Assembly (NCBI GenBank): GCA_017961235.1
Contig: JAGCXQ010000005.1
Coordinates: forward strand, 1 to 64,000
Origin: Clostridiales bacterium
Lineage (GTDB): Bacteria; Bacillota; Clostridia; Saccharofermentanales; Saccharofermentanaceae
Direction: 5' to 3'
Length of the DNA stretch: 64,000 bases
The notes under the pieces are model-generated. The model did not search any database, was not told the origin of the DNA, and saw nothing but the letters and a program-made list of their open reading frames with translations. The position numbers and the translations under genes were made by a program. Of this stretch, positions 10,911 through 19,881 are shown piece after piece; within the stretch, counting starts at the first letter, position 1, and every line of letters begins with the position of its first letter.

Positions 10911-11114
10911 ATGGCTATTACAAAAGATATGATCATTGCTGAAGTTCTCAACGAGCATGAGGAGCTGGTTCCTGTATTCATGAACAACGGTCTGCACTGC
11001 CTCGGATGTGCTATGGCTCATGGTGAATCGATCGAAGGCGCATGCATGGTTCACGGTCTGGACTGTGATGCACTCGTAGATGCACTGAACGTAGCTCTTG
11101 GAGAGAATGCCTGA
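10911..11114 (+). CDS. DUF1858 (prismane-associated disulfide redox domain) protein
   Basis: 67 residues. The ATG at 10911 is preceded by GGAGGAAAAAG. A small helical domain with the hallmark LHCLGCAMAHGESIEGACMV: a CxxC pair (Cys28, Cys31) plus a third Cys. In other genomes this domain is found alone or fused to hybrid-cluster and sulfurtransferase proteins, and is thought to serve in thiol/disulfide or sulfur chemistry. It stands alone here with its own promoter and a bidirectional terminator. Confidence 0.85.
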   Translation: MAITKDMIIAEVLNEHEELVPVFMNNGLHCLGCAMAHGESIEGACMVHGLDCDALVDALNVALGENA

Positions 11115-11146
11115 TTTATCTCTTAAATCATTTTGTTGAACAATAT

Positions 11147-11185
11147 AAAAGAACTGCTATCTGAATGGATGGCAGTTCTTTTTAT
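11147..11185. terminator. Bidirectional terminator between the DUF1858 gene and the histidine kinase
   Basis: AAAAGAACTGC (11147-11157) and GCAGTTCTTTT (11172-11182) form a perfect 11-bp stem with A on one side and T on the other. It serves both convergent genes; its right arm touches the kinase stop codon. Confidence 0.85.
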
Positions 11186-13362
11186 TCTTCTTCCGGTTCC
11201 TCGTCAAAAGTATATTCGGAAGCTTTAAAGACGATGTGGAATTCGGAGCCTTTTCCTTCTTCGCTCTCGGCCCAGATCTTTCCTCCGTGCTTATCCATGA
11301 TGCTCTTGACGATGGAAAGCCCGAGTCCGGATCCGGTCTTATTGATGCCGGAGTTCTCGGCGCGGTAGAAGCGGTCAAATACATAGGGAACTTCATTTGA
11401 CGGAATACCGACACCATTATCCTTGATCAGTACTTCTACGGCATTTCCGCCCAGCATGGCAGGATCGTCATAGCGGTGACAGGTAATGTCGATCACACCG
11501 TCTTCATGAGTGTATTTCATGGCATTAACGATAATATTCTCGAATACGCGAAGGAGTTTTTTCGGATCGCCATCGATGAGAAGATCGTCGTCCTCCGGCG
11601 CATGGAAATGCATGACCTTATTTGTGCCCTCACACTCGGCATGATACAGCTGGAAAAGATCGTGTACCATTTCTTTGATGCTGATGGGCATCTTCTCGAT
11701 CGTATCGTTCTCGGACTCCATTCTTGTCAGCTGTACAAGGTCGGAGATCAGCTGTTCCATCTGTACGCTTCTGGTATGCATATTGGAAAGATACTGGACT
11801 TCCTGCTCCCGTGACAGCGGTTCTTTCGCATTGAGCATTAATTCGATATAGCCGCGGATGGCGGTGATAGGTGTCCTCAGGTCGTGGGAGACATTAGACA
11901 TGACTTTCTTTCTGGCTTCTTCATTTTCGAGGAGCCTCTCGTGATTATGAAGAAGATCCTGATTCACTCGGGTGATATACTTCGTCTTTTCTTCAACGGC
12001 ACTCTCGAGATTGCGGTTGTTATCTTCCAGCTTCTCATAGGTGCGCACATAATCACGGACGAAGTAAACAGTGAAGCCGATTGCCTGGAAGATGAGAAGG
12101 AAGGCATGAAGTGTGATATATACGAAGTACTGGTGGCGGACAAAGAAGGATATGTGCATTGCCGCAGAAAGAATAACGGATGCGACATAAAGGAGCTTGC
12201 CATGTTCGTATCTTCTAGCCATATAGAATACACGGAAGATGTTATAGGCATTCGTGATCAGGATCAGCACCATATTCGCGACGACGGAAGAGGGCAGATA
12301 AAGAAGACTCGGGAAGCACCAGAAGGTAAGAAGATAGCAGCAGGTCAGCATCGAGAAAATGGAGATCTCAAAGAATCGGAGCTTATCGAAAAGCTTGCTT
12401 GTTCCCTTGGGATACAAAGAGAGGAAGAAGAGGAAAGACCAGTAATTGGCAAAGATCATGAGTGTGATCATGATAAGCTTGTTCCAATTTCCGGACATTA
12501 CCGTCACCATCGGAGAACAAAGTTCGTAGAGGATCTCGGCAAGAAACATCAGAAGGAAGAAATAGAGCTTGGTCTTTCCGTTGAATGTTTTTGAGATGTA
12601 GTTGCCTCCGATGGCAAAGAATACCCAGAATGCGCAAAGCACGGTAAGGTACATTCGCACGGAGTATTCGATCATGCCGATCGTCGTTGTAGAGGCGATA
12701 CACGGACTATATAGAATACCGCCGTAAGGAGAAGAGTAGTTGGCGCAATCGATAACGATCTCGATCTTTCCGTCCACCGGAACGAGCTGGATATCCGTAC
12801 AGACCTGCGATGGTTCGTAGAACTCCTTGGAGTCGGAGACGGTACCATAGTGGCGGACGGCTTTTCCGTTTACCCAGATCGTCGCAGACTGGGCTATATC
12901 CGGAATATTCAGCGTTACATAGTCCACAGATTTGTTTAAAACGAGCTCGATACGGTACGTTCCGACGCCGAAACGGCTCATCGGCCTTATGTTTTCGCCG
13001 AAGGAATAAAGCTCCGCCTTGTTTCCGAGATCGAGCCACCCGTCAGAAGAAATAGTAACTCCTTTATAGTAAGGATATCGGACGTTGCTGTTTTCGAGAC
13101 GGCTGACACGGATCATATCCGGAGTCAGAAGACGGTGCGGGTAGAACTCCCAGCCGCTCTTTATGGTGACGGGTGTTCCTTTTGTTTCATTCCAGTAATT
13201 GAGGTTGACGGCACCGGTGATCGTATATGAAAAATCACTGCCGCGTCTCTGGTTCAAAGCTAGAAAAGACAGAGACATGGCAGTGAGTAAAACTACTAAA
13301 ATAACAGCAGATATGCCGACAGAAAGATGGTGTTTCTTTGAATTCCTACGATCCGGCGACAT
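11182..13362 (-). CDS. Membrane sensor histidine kinase
   Basis: 726 residues. Order: N-terminal anchor (about 14-36), an outer beta-sandwich domain (about 55-220, with WVNGKAVRHYG as in sugar-binding-like jelly rolls), seven hydrophobic segments (about 228-430, 7TMR-DISM-like), a coiled coil, HisKA with the phospho-acceptor His493 in SHDLRTP, and HATPase with N, G1 (KDNGVGIP) and G2 (GSGLGLSIV) boxes. The gene begins 24 nt after the response regulator stop and forms one operon with it. The outer jelly roll suggests a ligand such as a carbohydrate, but this is inference. Confidence 0.92.
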   Translation of the reverse strand: MSPDRRNSKKHHLSVGISAVILVVLLTAMSLSFLALNQRRGSDFSYTITGAVNLNYWNETKGTPVTIKSGWEFYPHRLLTPDMIRVSRLENSNVRYPYYKGVTISSDGWLDLGNKAELYSFGENIRPMSRFGVGTYRIELVLNKSVDYVTLNIPDIAQSATIWVNGKAVRHYGTVSDSKEFYEPSQVCTDIQLVPVDGKIEIVIDCANYSSPYGGILYSPCIASTTTIGMIEYSVRMYLTVLCAFWVFFAIGGNYISKTFNGKTKLYFFLLMFLAEILYELCSPMVTVMSGNWNKLIMITLMIFANYWSFLFFLSLYPKGTSKLFDKLRFFEISIFSMLTCCYLLTFWCFPSLLYLPSSVVANMVLILITNAYNIFRVFYMARRYEHGKLLYVASVILSAAMHISFFVRHQYFVYITLHAFLLIFQAIGFTVYFVRDYVRTYEKLEDNNRNLESAVEEKTKYITRVNQDLLHNHERLLENEEARKKVMSNVSHDLRTPITAIRGYIELMLNAKEPLSREQEVQYLSNMHTRSVQMEQLISDLVQLTRMESENDTIEKMPISIKEMVHDLFQLYHAECEGTNKVMHFHAPEDDDLLIDGDPKKLLRVFENIIVNAMKYTHEDGVIDITCHRYDDPAMLGGNAVEVLIKDNGVGIPSNEVPYVFDRFYRAENSGINKTGSGLGLSIVKSIMDKHGGKIWAESEEGKGSEFHIVFKASEYTFDEEPEEE

Positions 13363-13386
13363 AGCTGTTTACGCTTCCGAAAAAGA

Positions 13387-14094
13387 TTACTCGGCGCGCA
13401 TGGTATTGCGGATCGGCGGGTAAGTGAAGGAATAACCGGAACCCCACTCAGTCTTAACAAACTGAACGGTAGGATCTGCTTTTTCCATCTTCTTACGCAG
13501 ATAGCTGATGTTTACCATGACGAGGTGATTGTCGCAAAGACCGTCATCGCCCCATACATGAGAATAGATGCGTGCGAAAGGAACGATCACGTTCGGGGTC
13601 TCAGCCAGAAGACGGAGAATATCGAATTCGCGGTTCGTAAGATGAACCGGAACATCGTTCAGTGTGACCTCACGTGTCTTAACGTTCATCGTCAGCGGCG
13701 GGAATTCCATAAGGAAGCCGTCACGAGTCATGTTGCGGCGGATATGCGCTGAAATACGGGCGGAAAGCTCCGGAAGGTTATACGGCTTTGTCATATAGTC
13801 ATCGCCGCCGGCCTTAAATCCGGTGATCTTGTCTTCGAGCTGATCCTTTGCAGACAGGAAAATGATCGGAGCATTGGAATATACATGGATCTTGGAAGGA
13901 AGATCATATGCATTTCCATCCGGAAGCATAATATCGAGAACGATGCAGTCGTAAGAGTTTGTCTCTACCTTCTGAAGCGTCTGTGCGATATTGGTGGCTA
14001 CACTTACGTCATAGCCCTCGTTTGTCAGGAATGAGCGGTTGATCTCTAAGATGTCAGTGTCGTCGTCAACCAGTAGAATACGATGTTTTGCCAT
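13387..14094 (-). CDS. OmpR/PhoB-family response regulator
   Basis: 235 residues from the ATG at 14094 (AAGGATGG upstream); an earlier in-frame ATG at 14145 has no ribosome site. Receiver domain 1-120 with the acidic pair in VDDD, phospho-acceptor Asp54 (IVLDIMLPDG) and Lys in TKPYNLPEL. Winged-helix DNA-binding domain about 130-230 (LTNREFDILRLL, DNHLVMVNISYLRKKM). It is first in the operon with the kinase at 11182-13362. Targets are unknown; an ATTATA motif at 14181-14186 (TATAAT on the minus strand) may be its -10 box. Confidence 0.95.
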   Translation of the reverse strand: MAKHRILLVDDDTDILEINRSFLTNEGYDVSVATNIAQTLQKVETNSYDCIVLDIMLPDGNAYDLPSKIHVYSNAPIIFLSAKDQLEDKITGFKAGGDDYMTKPYNLPELSARISAHIRRNMTRDGFLMEFPPLTMNVKTREVTLNDVPVHLTNREFDILRLLAETPNVIVPFARIYSHVWGDDGLCDNHLVMVNISYLRKKMEKADPTVQFVKTEWGSGYSFTYPPIRNTMRAE

Positions 14095-14249
14095 TTTTGC
14101 ACCATCCTTTTGAAAATCATGTCCCAAATTGAATGGGATCCCCAAAATTTACAACAACAAAAAAACTTGTGTTCTTTGACATTATACAATTCTCAAAGAC
14201 AAAATGAAAGCAAAATTACGAAGAAAAGATGGACAATTTGTAAAAGCAT

Positions 14250-14278
14250 GGAAAACAGGGGCTCTTTGTGATAGAATC
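14250..14278 (+). promoter_or_regulatory. Probable dinB promoter
   Basis: TGGAAA (14250-14255, four of six consensus bases), 17-bp spacer, TAGAAT (14273-14278). The start site is expected at about 14284-14286, inside the LexA-like box that follows. Confidence 0.5.
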
Positions 14279-14283
14279 AAAAA

Positions 14284-14297
14284 CAAACAAACGTTTG
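14284..14297 (+). promoter_or_regulatory. LexA/DinR-type SOS box upstream of dinB
   Basis: CAAACAAACGTTTG agrees with the Firmicutes consensus CGAACRNRYGTTYG at 13 of 14 positions. It lies on the predicted start site of the dinB promoter and immediately before the ribosome site, the place where LexA binding would block transcription. Confidence 0.7.
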
Positions 14298-14319
14298 ACA
14301 GAGGAGGAATCGTGGCGAA

Positions 14320-15561
14320 ATGACAGAGCGCAGTATTCTGCACGTGGACCAGAATTGCTTCTTTGCTTCCGTGGAGATGAAGAGTCACCCGGAGTGGAGA
14401 TCCATTCCAATGGCTGTCGGTGGCGACAGTGAGCAGCGCCATGGAATCATCCTTGCGAAGAACCAGCTGGCACAGGGGTACGGTGTAAAAACGGCAGAAG
14501 CGATCTGGCAGGCGAAGCAGAAATGCCCGGATCTCCTTGTCGTTCCGGCGCACTTTGATCAGTATGTCTATTACTCGGAGCGAATCCGGGAGATGTTTAT
14601 GCAGTACACGGATAAGGTCGAGCCGTTCGGACTGGATGAGTGCTGGCTGGATGTGACCGGTTCATCGATGGGTACTCCGAAAGAGATCGCGGATGAGATC
14701 CGCATGAGAGTAAAAGAAGAACTGGGCCTTTCCTGTTCTGTCGGCGTCAGCTTTAATAAGTCATTCGCAAAACTGGGTTCCGATTATAAGAAGCCGGATG
14801 CCACTACTGTGATCACGAAAGAGAACTTCCGGGAGATCGTCTGGCCGCTTCCGGTATCTGATCTTCTTTTTGTCGGGAAGGCGACGGACCGAGCGCTTGC
14901 CAGAATGAATGTCAAGACGATCGGTGACCTGGCAGTGCTTTCGCCGGAGTTCGCGGTATCGGTTCTCGGGAAAAACGGTCAGTATCTCTGGCGGAGTGCG
15001 AATGGCCTGGATGATGATCCTGTCAATCCGGCTTCGTATGTCCGTCCCATGAAATCGGTCGGAAACAGTACGACTACACCGCGGGACATGGTGAACAGAA
15101 ATGATGTCTGGAAGGTCGTATGTACGCTCTCTGCACAGGTCGCATCGCGTCTTCGGAAACATCACTTCTTTGCCGGAACGGTCGTGATCTGGGTTCGGGA
15201 TACGGATCTGAAATCGTATGAGAAGCAGCGAGCGCTCCCTTCCGAGACAAATGATGAGAATGAGATCGCGAAACTGGCGATGGAGCTTTTCGATGAGAGT
15301 TATGACTGGCACGCTCCGCTTCGGAGTTTCGGTGTCCGCGCGACACATCTCTCGGACGAGGAAGACTATCACCAGATGACGATCTTCGAAAACGTGGAGA
15401 AGATACAGAAAGACGACCGCGTCAACCAGACAGTCGATGAATTACGGGCAAGATACGGATATAATATCGTTATGCGGGGCACGCAGCTCGAGGGGAAGGA
15501 TGATCTTTCTGCAGAGGGGCGTGAAGACCATCCGCACGGCGGTTTTCGGGAGGATCTGTGA
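14320..15561 (+). CDS. dinB: DNA polymerase IV (Y-family, DinB)
   Basis: 413 residues. Error-prone lesion-bypass polymerase. Palm acidic residues: Asp10 (HVDQNCFFASVE) and Asp106/Glu107 in GLDECWLDV. The steric-gate region (NCFFASVE) and the little-finger domain (about 240-350) are present. There is no obvious beta-clamp motif, though the tail after residue 350 contains short hydrophobic stretches (YHQMTIF). GAGGAGG lies 12 nt before the ATG; a nearer GTG (14312) would hit a stop after three codons. The LexA-like box upstream argues for DNA-damage induction. The stop overlaps the next GTG. Confidence 0.96.
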   Translation: MTERSILHVDQNCFFASVEMKSHPEWRSIPMAVGGDSEQRHGIILAKNQLAQGYGVKTAEAIWQAKQKCPDLLVVPAHFDQYVYYSERIREMFMQYTDKVEPFGLDECWLDVTGSSMGTPKEIADEIRMRVKEELGLSCSVGVSFNKSFAKLGSDYKKPDATTVITKENFREIVWPLPVSDLLFVGKATDRALARMNVKTIGDLAVLSPEFAVSVLGKNGQYLWRSANGLDDDPVNPASYVRPMKSVGNSTTTPRDMVNRNDVWKVVCTLSAQVASRLRKHHFFAGTVVIWVRDTDLKSYEKQRALPSETNDENEIAKLAMELFDESYDWHAPLRSFGVRATHLSDEEDYHQMTIFENVEKIQKDDRVNQTVDELRARYGYNIVMRGTQLEGKDDLSAEGREDHPHGGFREDL

Positions 15562-16481
15562 GATATACGAGCGCAAATGAATATTACCGGTCGCTTTTCG
15601 GGCAGAAGATATATCGTCTGGCGCTGGATGCCGGGTGCACTTGTCCGAACAGAGACGGCACGCTGGGGTATGGAGGCTGTATCTTCTGCAGCGGTTCCGG
15701 CTCCGGTGAATTTGCCGCGGACAGAAATCTTCCTATTAAGGAGCAGCTTCTTCAGGCAAAGGAAAAAGTGGCAGCAAAGTGCGGATCCGGAAGATATATC
15801 GCCTATTTCCAGAATTTCTCCAATACATACGGGGATGAAGATGTGCTCAAGCAGAAGTATGAAGAGGCGATTTCCGATCCGGAGGTAGTGGGGATATCGA
15901 TCGCGACCAGGCCGGATGCGATCAGCGAGAAGATGTACGGCATCCTGGAGGAATTATCGGAAAAGACGCACGTATGGGTGGAGCTGGGGCTTCAGACGAT
16001 CCACGAGAAAACGGCGGTATGGATGAGAAGAGGATATGAGCTTTCTGTGTTTGATGAGGCCGTCCGCCGTCTTGCCGGAATATCAGGACATCTTGGCGTG
16101 ATCGTACATGTGATCATGGACCTTCCCGGGGAGAATGAGGAAATGATGCTTCAGACGATCGGGCATCTAAATGAACTTCCGGTCCACGGGATCAAGATCG
16201 CCAATCTCAACATCCTGAAGGACACGGATCTTGCAGGAATATATCAGAAAGAACCGTTTCCTCTTATGGAGATGGAGGAATATATCGGGCTCCTTGAGAA
16301 GATCATCCGAAGACTGCGGCCGGATATCGTGGTGTATAGGATGACCGGTGACGGCGCGAAAAGAACTCTTATCGCACCTTTGTGGGTCGCTAACAAAAGA
16401 CTGGTACGAAATAGTATCGAGGCGTCTTTCCGCCTTCATGATGTTCAGCAGGGAACCGACTATATCGCGGAGAGGACGTAA
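15558..16481 (+). CDS. Radical SAM protein, YhcC/TIGR01212 family
   Basis: 307 residues from a GTG start overlapping the dinB stop (GTGA), with GGGAGGA 5 nt upstream. The iron-sulfur cysteines sit in CTCPNRDGTLGYGGCIFC, the extended spacing characteristic of the YhcC family rather than CxxxCxxC. SIATRPDAIS and VELGLQTIHEKT follow in the barrel. The biochemical function of the family is poorly known. Translational coupling to dinB suggests it shares the promoter and SOS control. Confidence 0.9.
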   Translation: MRYTSANEYYRSLFGQKIYRLALDAGCTCPNRDGTLGYGGCIFCSGSGSGEFAADRNLPIKEQLLQAKEKVAAKCGSGRYIAYFQNFSNTYGDEDVLKQKYEEAISDPEVVGISIATRPDAISEKMYGILEELSEKTHVWVELGLQTIHEKTAVWMRRGYELSVFDEAVRRLAGISGHLGVIVHVIMDLPGENEEMMLQTIGHLNELPVHGIKIANLNILKDTDLAGIYQKEPFPLMEMEEYIGLLEKIIRRLRPDIVVYRMTGDGAKRTLIAPLWVANKRLVRNSIEASFRLHDVQQGTDYIAERT

Positions 16482-16484
16482 ATC

Positions 16485-18029
16485 TTATTGGATATCTTTG
16501 CGGATGAATCCATCGTACGCGATAAACAGCAGTATGAAAGCAAGAATTGCCAGATAGCAGAGCGAAAAGGATAGTGGCAGGGAATTGCTGGATATACCGA
16601 AAAGCCCGGATTCGTCTGATCCCGAGTACCCGCACAGATTTAAATACGGAAAGATCTTTCCAACCAGGTCCATATGGGAAGAAGGGAGGAAATCGATCCA
16701 GCGCTGGCGTCCGAAGATCTCTATCAGAAGAGGAGAGAGCCCGGAGGTCACGGCAAAACCTGTGGAAACGCCGACGGCAATTCCGGTATTTTTCGTAAGA
16801 CATGAGATCGTAAACGCACCGAGAAGATACACGAAAAGAGAGATATTATCCACCAGAAAGAAAAGAAAGGTAAAAATGTAATTGGGCATTACATTTACTT
16901 TTCCGCCGGAACAGTAGTAGTAAGGCGAAAGTGAGGAAAACCCGTAACACATGCCGGTAGATATCGTAGAGAAAGCAGTGATCAGGATGCTTCCGAAAAG
17001 CGTCCATGTAATGAGCGCCAGAAGCTTGGACGTAAAGATCTTCCATCGCTTGACCGGAGCAATGATCAGTGATTTGATCGATCCGGTCGCCATCTCCTGG
17101 GAGATGCTGGAACCGGCGATAATGACCAGCATAATGATCAGGAGAAATCTCGCGCCTCTTTGACCGAACTGCCTTGCCTGGGTCGCGTGAGAGGTCATAT
17201 TCGTAGGGAGAGCATTGTTTTCGATCTGGTAATTCAGGATCTTTATCGAATCCTCAAGCTGTCTTCTTTTCTCCGCGTTGAGCGGCCGGTAGGAGTTATT
17301 CTCTTTATACACACCCATCTGAAGGTTGGACATATAATCATCACGAAGAAGGATGGCATTCGCGATCCGCTCAGCATCTTCTATGGTCATTTTTCCTTCC
17401 GGATCCAGCTTTGCGAGTTGATGGACGATATTCTTGTTGAAAAAATCCGTTTTTTCGGACAGCGCTTCCAGAGAAGCAAAATCATGGGAAAACAGAGCTT
17501 CTTTAGCCAGATCCAGTGATTCGGTGGCTGAAGTGTACGCCTGAAACCATTGGGAGTCTCTTTTTCCGAAGGGTTCCGTATTCAGTCTGCAGACGGATGA
17601 ATAAGATGTAGTGTACTGTAAGTAAGCATAGCTTGATAGATAAGTATCTTTGAGCGGATACTTATCGAAATCATAGTTTGCCAGCATGGCATTGTAGCAG
17701 GAAAGCATGACATAACTATGGAGCATTTCCTCATCCAGATTGAGTCGTGTGGCAAAGAGCTCTGCAGTCGTGTTCTGCAGCGTGAAGCGGAGAGTGGTGT
17801 GCTCAACATATCTGTTCGGATCCCCAAGGTTGTTCTTCTCGGTATCTCTGGCTTTCGTGATCTCGGTTTTTCCGTAAGGTTCGCTCAGCGTTTCCTCGGA
17901 AAGTTCCCTGTGCTGAAGGATCGGCGCGAAGAAAGCGGTGACCGTCATCAGTGTCACGAGGATCCAGACAGAGAGCTTCCTGGACAGCTTGGTCATTTCA
18001 TTATGATATAGCGCAAAGATCTTACTCAA
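16485..18029 (-). CDS. ABC-2 type transporter permease
   Basis: 514 residues from a TTG start at 18029, chosen because GGAGG lies 8 nt before it and it overlaps the ATPase stop by 8 bp (TTGAGTAA). One N-terminal membrane helix (about 17-37), a large outer domain (about 40-275), then five or six hydrophobic segments. The motif SQEMATGSIKSLIIAPVKRW is the usual ABC-2 coupling loop. It partners the ATPase at 18022-18963. Substrate could be a peptide or lantibiotic-like molecule (such operons often confer self-protection) but nothing adjacent shows which. Confidence 0.85.
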   Translation of the reverse strand: MSKIFALYHNEMTKLSRKLSVWILVTLMTVTAFFAPILQHRELSEETLSEPYGKTEITKARDTEKNNLGDPNRYVEHTTLRFTLQNTTAELFATRLNLDEEMLHSYVMLSCYNAMLANYDFDKYPLKDTYLSSYAYLQYTTSYSSVCRLNTEPFGKRDSQWFQAYTSATESLDLAKEALFSHDFASLEALSEKTDFFNKNIVHQLAKLDPEGKMTIEDAERIANAILLRDDYMSNLQMGVYKENNSYRPLNAEKRRQLEDSIKILNYQIENNALPTNMTSHATQARQFGQRGARFLLIIMLVIIAGSSISQEMATGSIKSLIIAPVKRWKIFTSKLLALITWTLFGSILITAFSTISTGMCYGFSSLSPYYYCSGGKVNVMPNYIFTFLFFLVDNISLFVYLLGAFTISCLTKNTGIAVGVSTGFAVTSGLSPLLIEIFGRQRWIDFLPSSHMDLVGKIFPYLNLCGYSGSDESGLFGISSNSLPLSFSLCYLAILAFILLFIAYDGFIRKDIQ

Positions 18030-18963
18030 TTTGGATACCTCCTCCGGTGATCTCCAGGAAGACATCCTCCAGGGAAGATTCGATTTTCTGTACGCCGAGA
18101 ATATCGGAACCTCCGGATACAAGAGTTCTTACGCATTCATTGATCTGTGTCTCATCTATTTCGATATCCAGTGTGTCGGAACCTACATTTGAAATACGGT
18201 TCTTGTAGGCTTCGGACAGGATCTCTTTTGCTTTAGCGGGATCGGAAGTCTTGATACGGTACGCCGACGATGTCTGTGCTCTGTGCATCAGATCATCGAT
18301 GGAACAGATCTGGAGTAGTTTACCGTGATTGATGATGCCGATCCGATCGCACATCAGCTGCATCTCGGAAAGAAGATGGCTCGATACCATAACGGCAACG
18401 CCTTCTTCGTGCGCGAGTTTCTTTAGAATATCACGGAGCTGGTGGATGCCGGCGGGATCCAGTCCATTTGTCGGCTCGTCAAGGATAAGGACATTCGGAT
18501 GGTGAAGCATTGCCTGCGCCAGGCCGATGCGCTGTTTCATGCCCAGTGAGTACTTCTTTACCGGGTCATCGGCGCGTTCAGAGAGCCCTACCAGTTCAAG
18601 CACTTCATTGATCCTTTCGGGAGTGACGCCCTTGTGAAGGCGTGCGTACATCTTCAGATTCAGCCGGGCGGACAATGTGTTATACATCTCCGGATTTTCG
18701 ACGATGCCGCCGATCGAGGACATCGCAGCTTCGTAGTGCGTCTTCCGGTTATATCCGTTTATGATGATCGTTCCCTCATCCGGACGGAAAAAGCCCATGA
18801 TCATCTTGATGATCGTGGTCTTTCCGGCTCCGTTAGGACCGAGAAAACCGAATACTTCACCCGGGTACAGCTCAAAAGAGACATTATCTACGGCGGTTTT
18901 TCTGCCGAATGTCTTAGTGACGTTCTGTATCTGTAATGCGGGTTTTCTTTCGCTTGAGGTCAT
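18022..18963 (-). CDS. ABC transporter ATP-binding protein
   Basis: 313 residues. Start at the ATG 18963 with AAGGAG 6 nt upstream; the ATG 10 codons earlier lacks a ribosome site. Walker A GPNGAGKTTI, Q-loop GGIVENPEMY, signature YSLGMKQRIGLA, Walker B VLILDEPTNGLDP and switch His in VMVSSHLLSEM. The last ~90 residues form the accessory domain typical of bacitracin/lantibiotic-type exporters. Middle gene of a three-gene minus-strand operon. Confidence 0.93.
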   Translation of the reverse strand: MTSSERKPALQIQNVTKTFGRKTAVDNVSFELYPGEVFGFLGPNGAGKTTIIKMIMGFFRPDEGTIIINGYNRKTHYEAAMSSIGGIVENPEMYNTLSARLNLKMYARLHKGVTPERINEVLELVGLSERADDPVKKYSLGMKQRIGLAQAMLHHPNVLILDEPTNGLDPAGIHQLRDILKKLAHEEGVAVMVSSHLLSEMQLMCDRIGIINHGKLLQICSIDDLMHRAQTSSAYRIKTSDPAKAKEILSEAYKNRISNVGSDTLDIEIDETQINECVRTLVSGGSDILGVQKIESSLEDVFLEITGGGIQIE

Positions 18964-18982
18964 CACATTCTCCTTCGGCGGA

Positions 18983-19564
18983 TCAATATTCATAGCTTGA
19001 AGCCAGGTTTAGATTCGATTTGGTCTGAACCAGTTTCCATTCTCCATCTGTGTAGAGGAACTGAAGATCGTCCTGTGTTGACAGTTCTTCATATCCGATA
19101 GTGCCATCTTCCTCTAATAGGTCGATTTTAGTCGTCGAACGGACGACGACAGAAGCCGAACCGTTATACAGCTCAAGGATCTCGACACTTTCGGGAACCC
19201 TGGTGCATTTTTCCGGGCGCCGCTTTAAGGAAGAATAGTAACGGAAAAAGTCGAAAGACTGATCGAATGCCTGATTACGGACCAGCTCATTATCTACAAA
19301 GTAATGGGAAAGGGAGCCGGCCTGCGAATGGATCTCCGGCAGGAGAGTATCGGAATCGATACTGTTCCAGGAAAAAAAATCAAAATCCGACGGAGTGATA
19401 TAAAGAGGTGAGGAGTCAATAACATACTGAGTTGCGATCTCCTTGATAGCTTTTCTTTCCTTGCTGTTATGAATAGAATCAGACACAAGATAGGAGACAA
19501 CAGCAATAATGAGAATGAGAAGGAGAAGAATGCCCCTATTCACATTTTGCCACCATTTTTTCAT
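18983..19564 (-). CDS. Single-pass membrane protein, first gene of the ABC exporter operon
   Basis: 193 residues. One N-terminal hydrophobic segment (about 12-30, ILLLLILIIAVVSYLVSD) and an outer domain of about 160 residues with no recognised family. CGGAGGAAATAGC precedes the ATG. It ends 19 nt before the chosen ATPase start, so it is almost certainly co-expressed with the exporter and may sense or bind its substrate; this is inference from position. Confidence 0.7.
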   Translation of the reverse strand: MKKWWQNVNRGILLLLILIIAVVSYLVSDSIHNSKERKAIKEIATQYVIDSSPLYITPSDFDFFSWNSIDSDTLLPEIHSQAGSLSHYFVDNELVRNQAFDQSFDFFRYYSSLKRRPEKCTRVPESVEILELYNGSASVVVRSTTKIDLLEEDGTIGYEELSTQDDLQFLYTDGEWKLVQTKSNLNLASSYEY

Positions 19565-19847
19565 GCTATTTCCTCCGGAAAAAGTTAGGTTTATTTTACC
19601 ACATGAAAATCAGAAGAAAAGTGACAGTGCTGTCATAAGTAAATATGTCGAAAATGTAAATAGTTTCAGCTGTTTCACGACTTGTTGGAATGTTTTTCAT
19701 AACCGGATCGTAGAACCCGATGATCTGGAAACGCCGATGGCAGAAGGGCTTCGTAACCTTTGTGTAATGTTGCGTAATACGCGCGTAACGTTTTGTGCAA
19801 GGTGCATAAACCAAGAAAAGATTTCGCGCATTTCGTGATGAAAAGTG
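19565..19847. other. Intergenic stretch without a recognised gene
   Basis: About 280 bases between the exporter operon and the large RNA promoter. It contains the short palindrome GCGTAATACGC and repeated TGCGTAA/GCGTAAC words around 19767-19791, but no open frame with a ribosome site. It presumably holds the exporter operon promoter on the minus strand. Confidence 0.5.
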
Positions 19848-19875
19848 TTGACAACACTTTTATACATGATATACT
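19848..19875 (+). promoter_or_regulatory. Strong promoter of the large noncoding RNA
   Basis: TTGACA (19848-19853), 16-bp spacer, TATACT (19870-19875). The expected start is at about 19882, exactly where the RNA's closing helix begins. Confidence 0.8.
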
Positions 19876-19881
19876 GAAACT

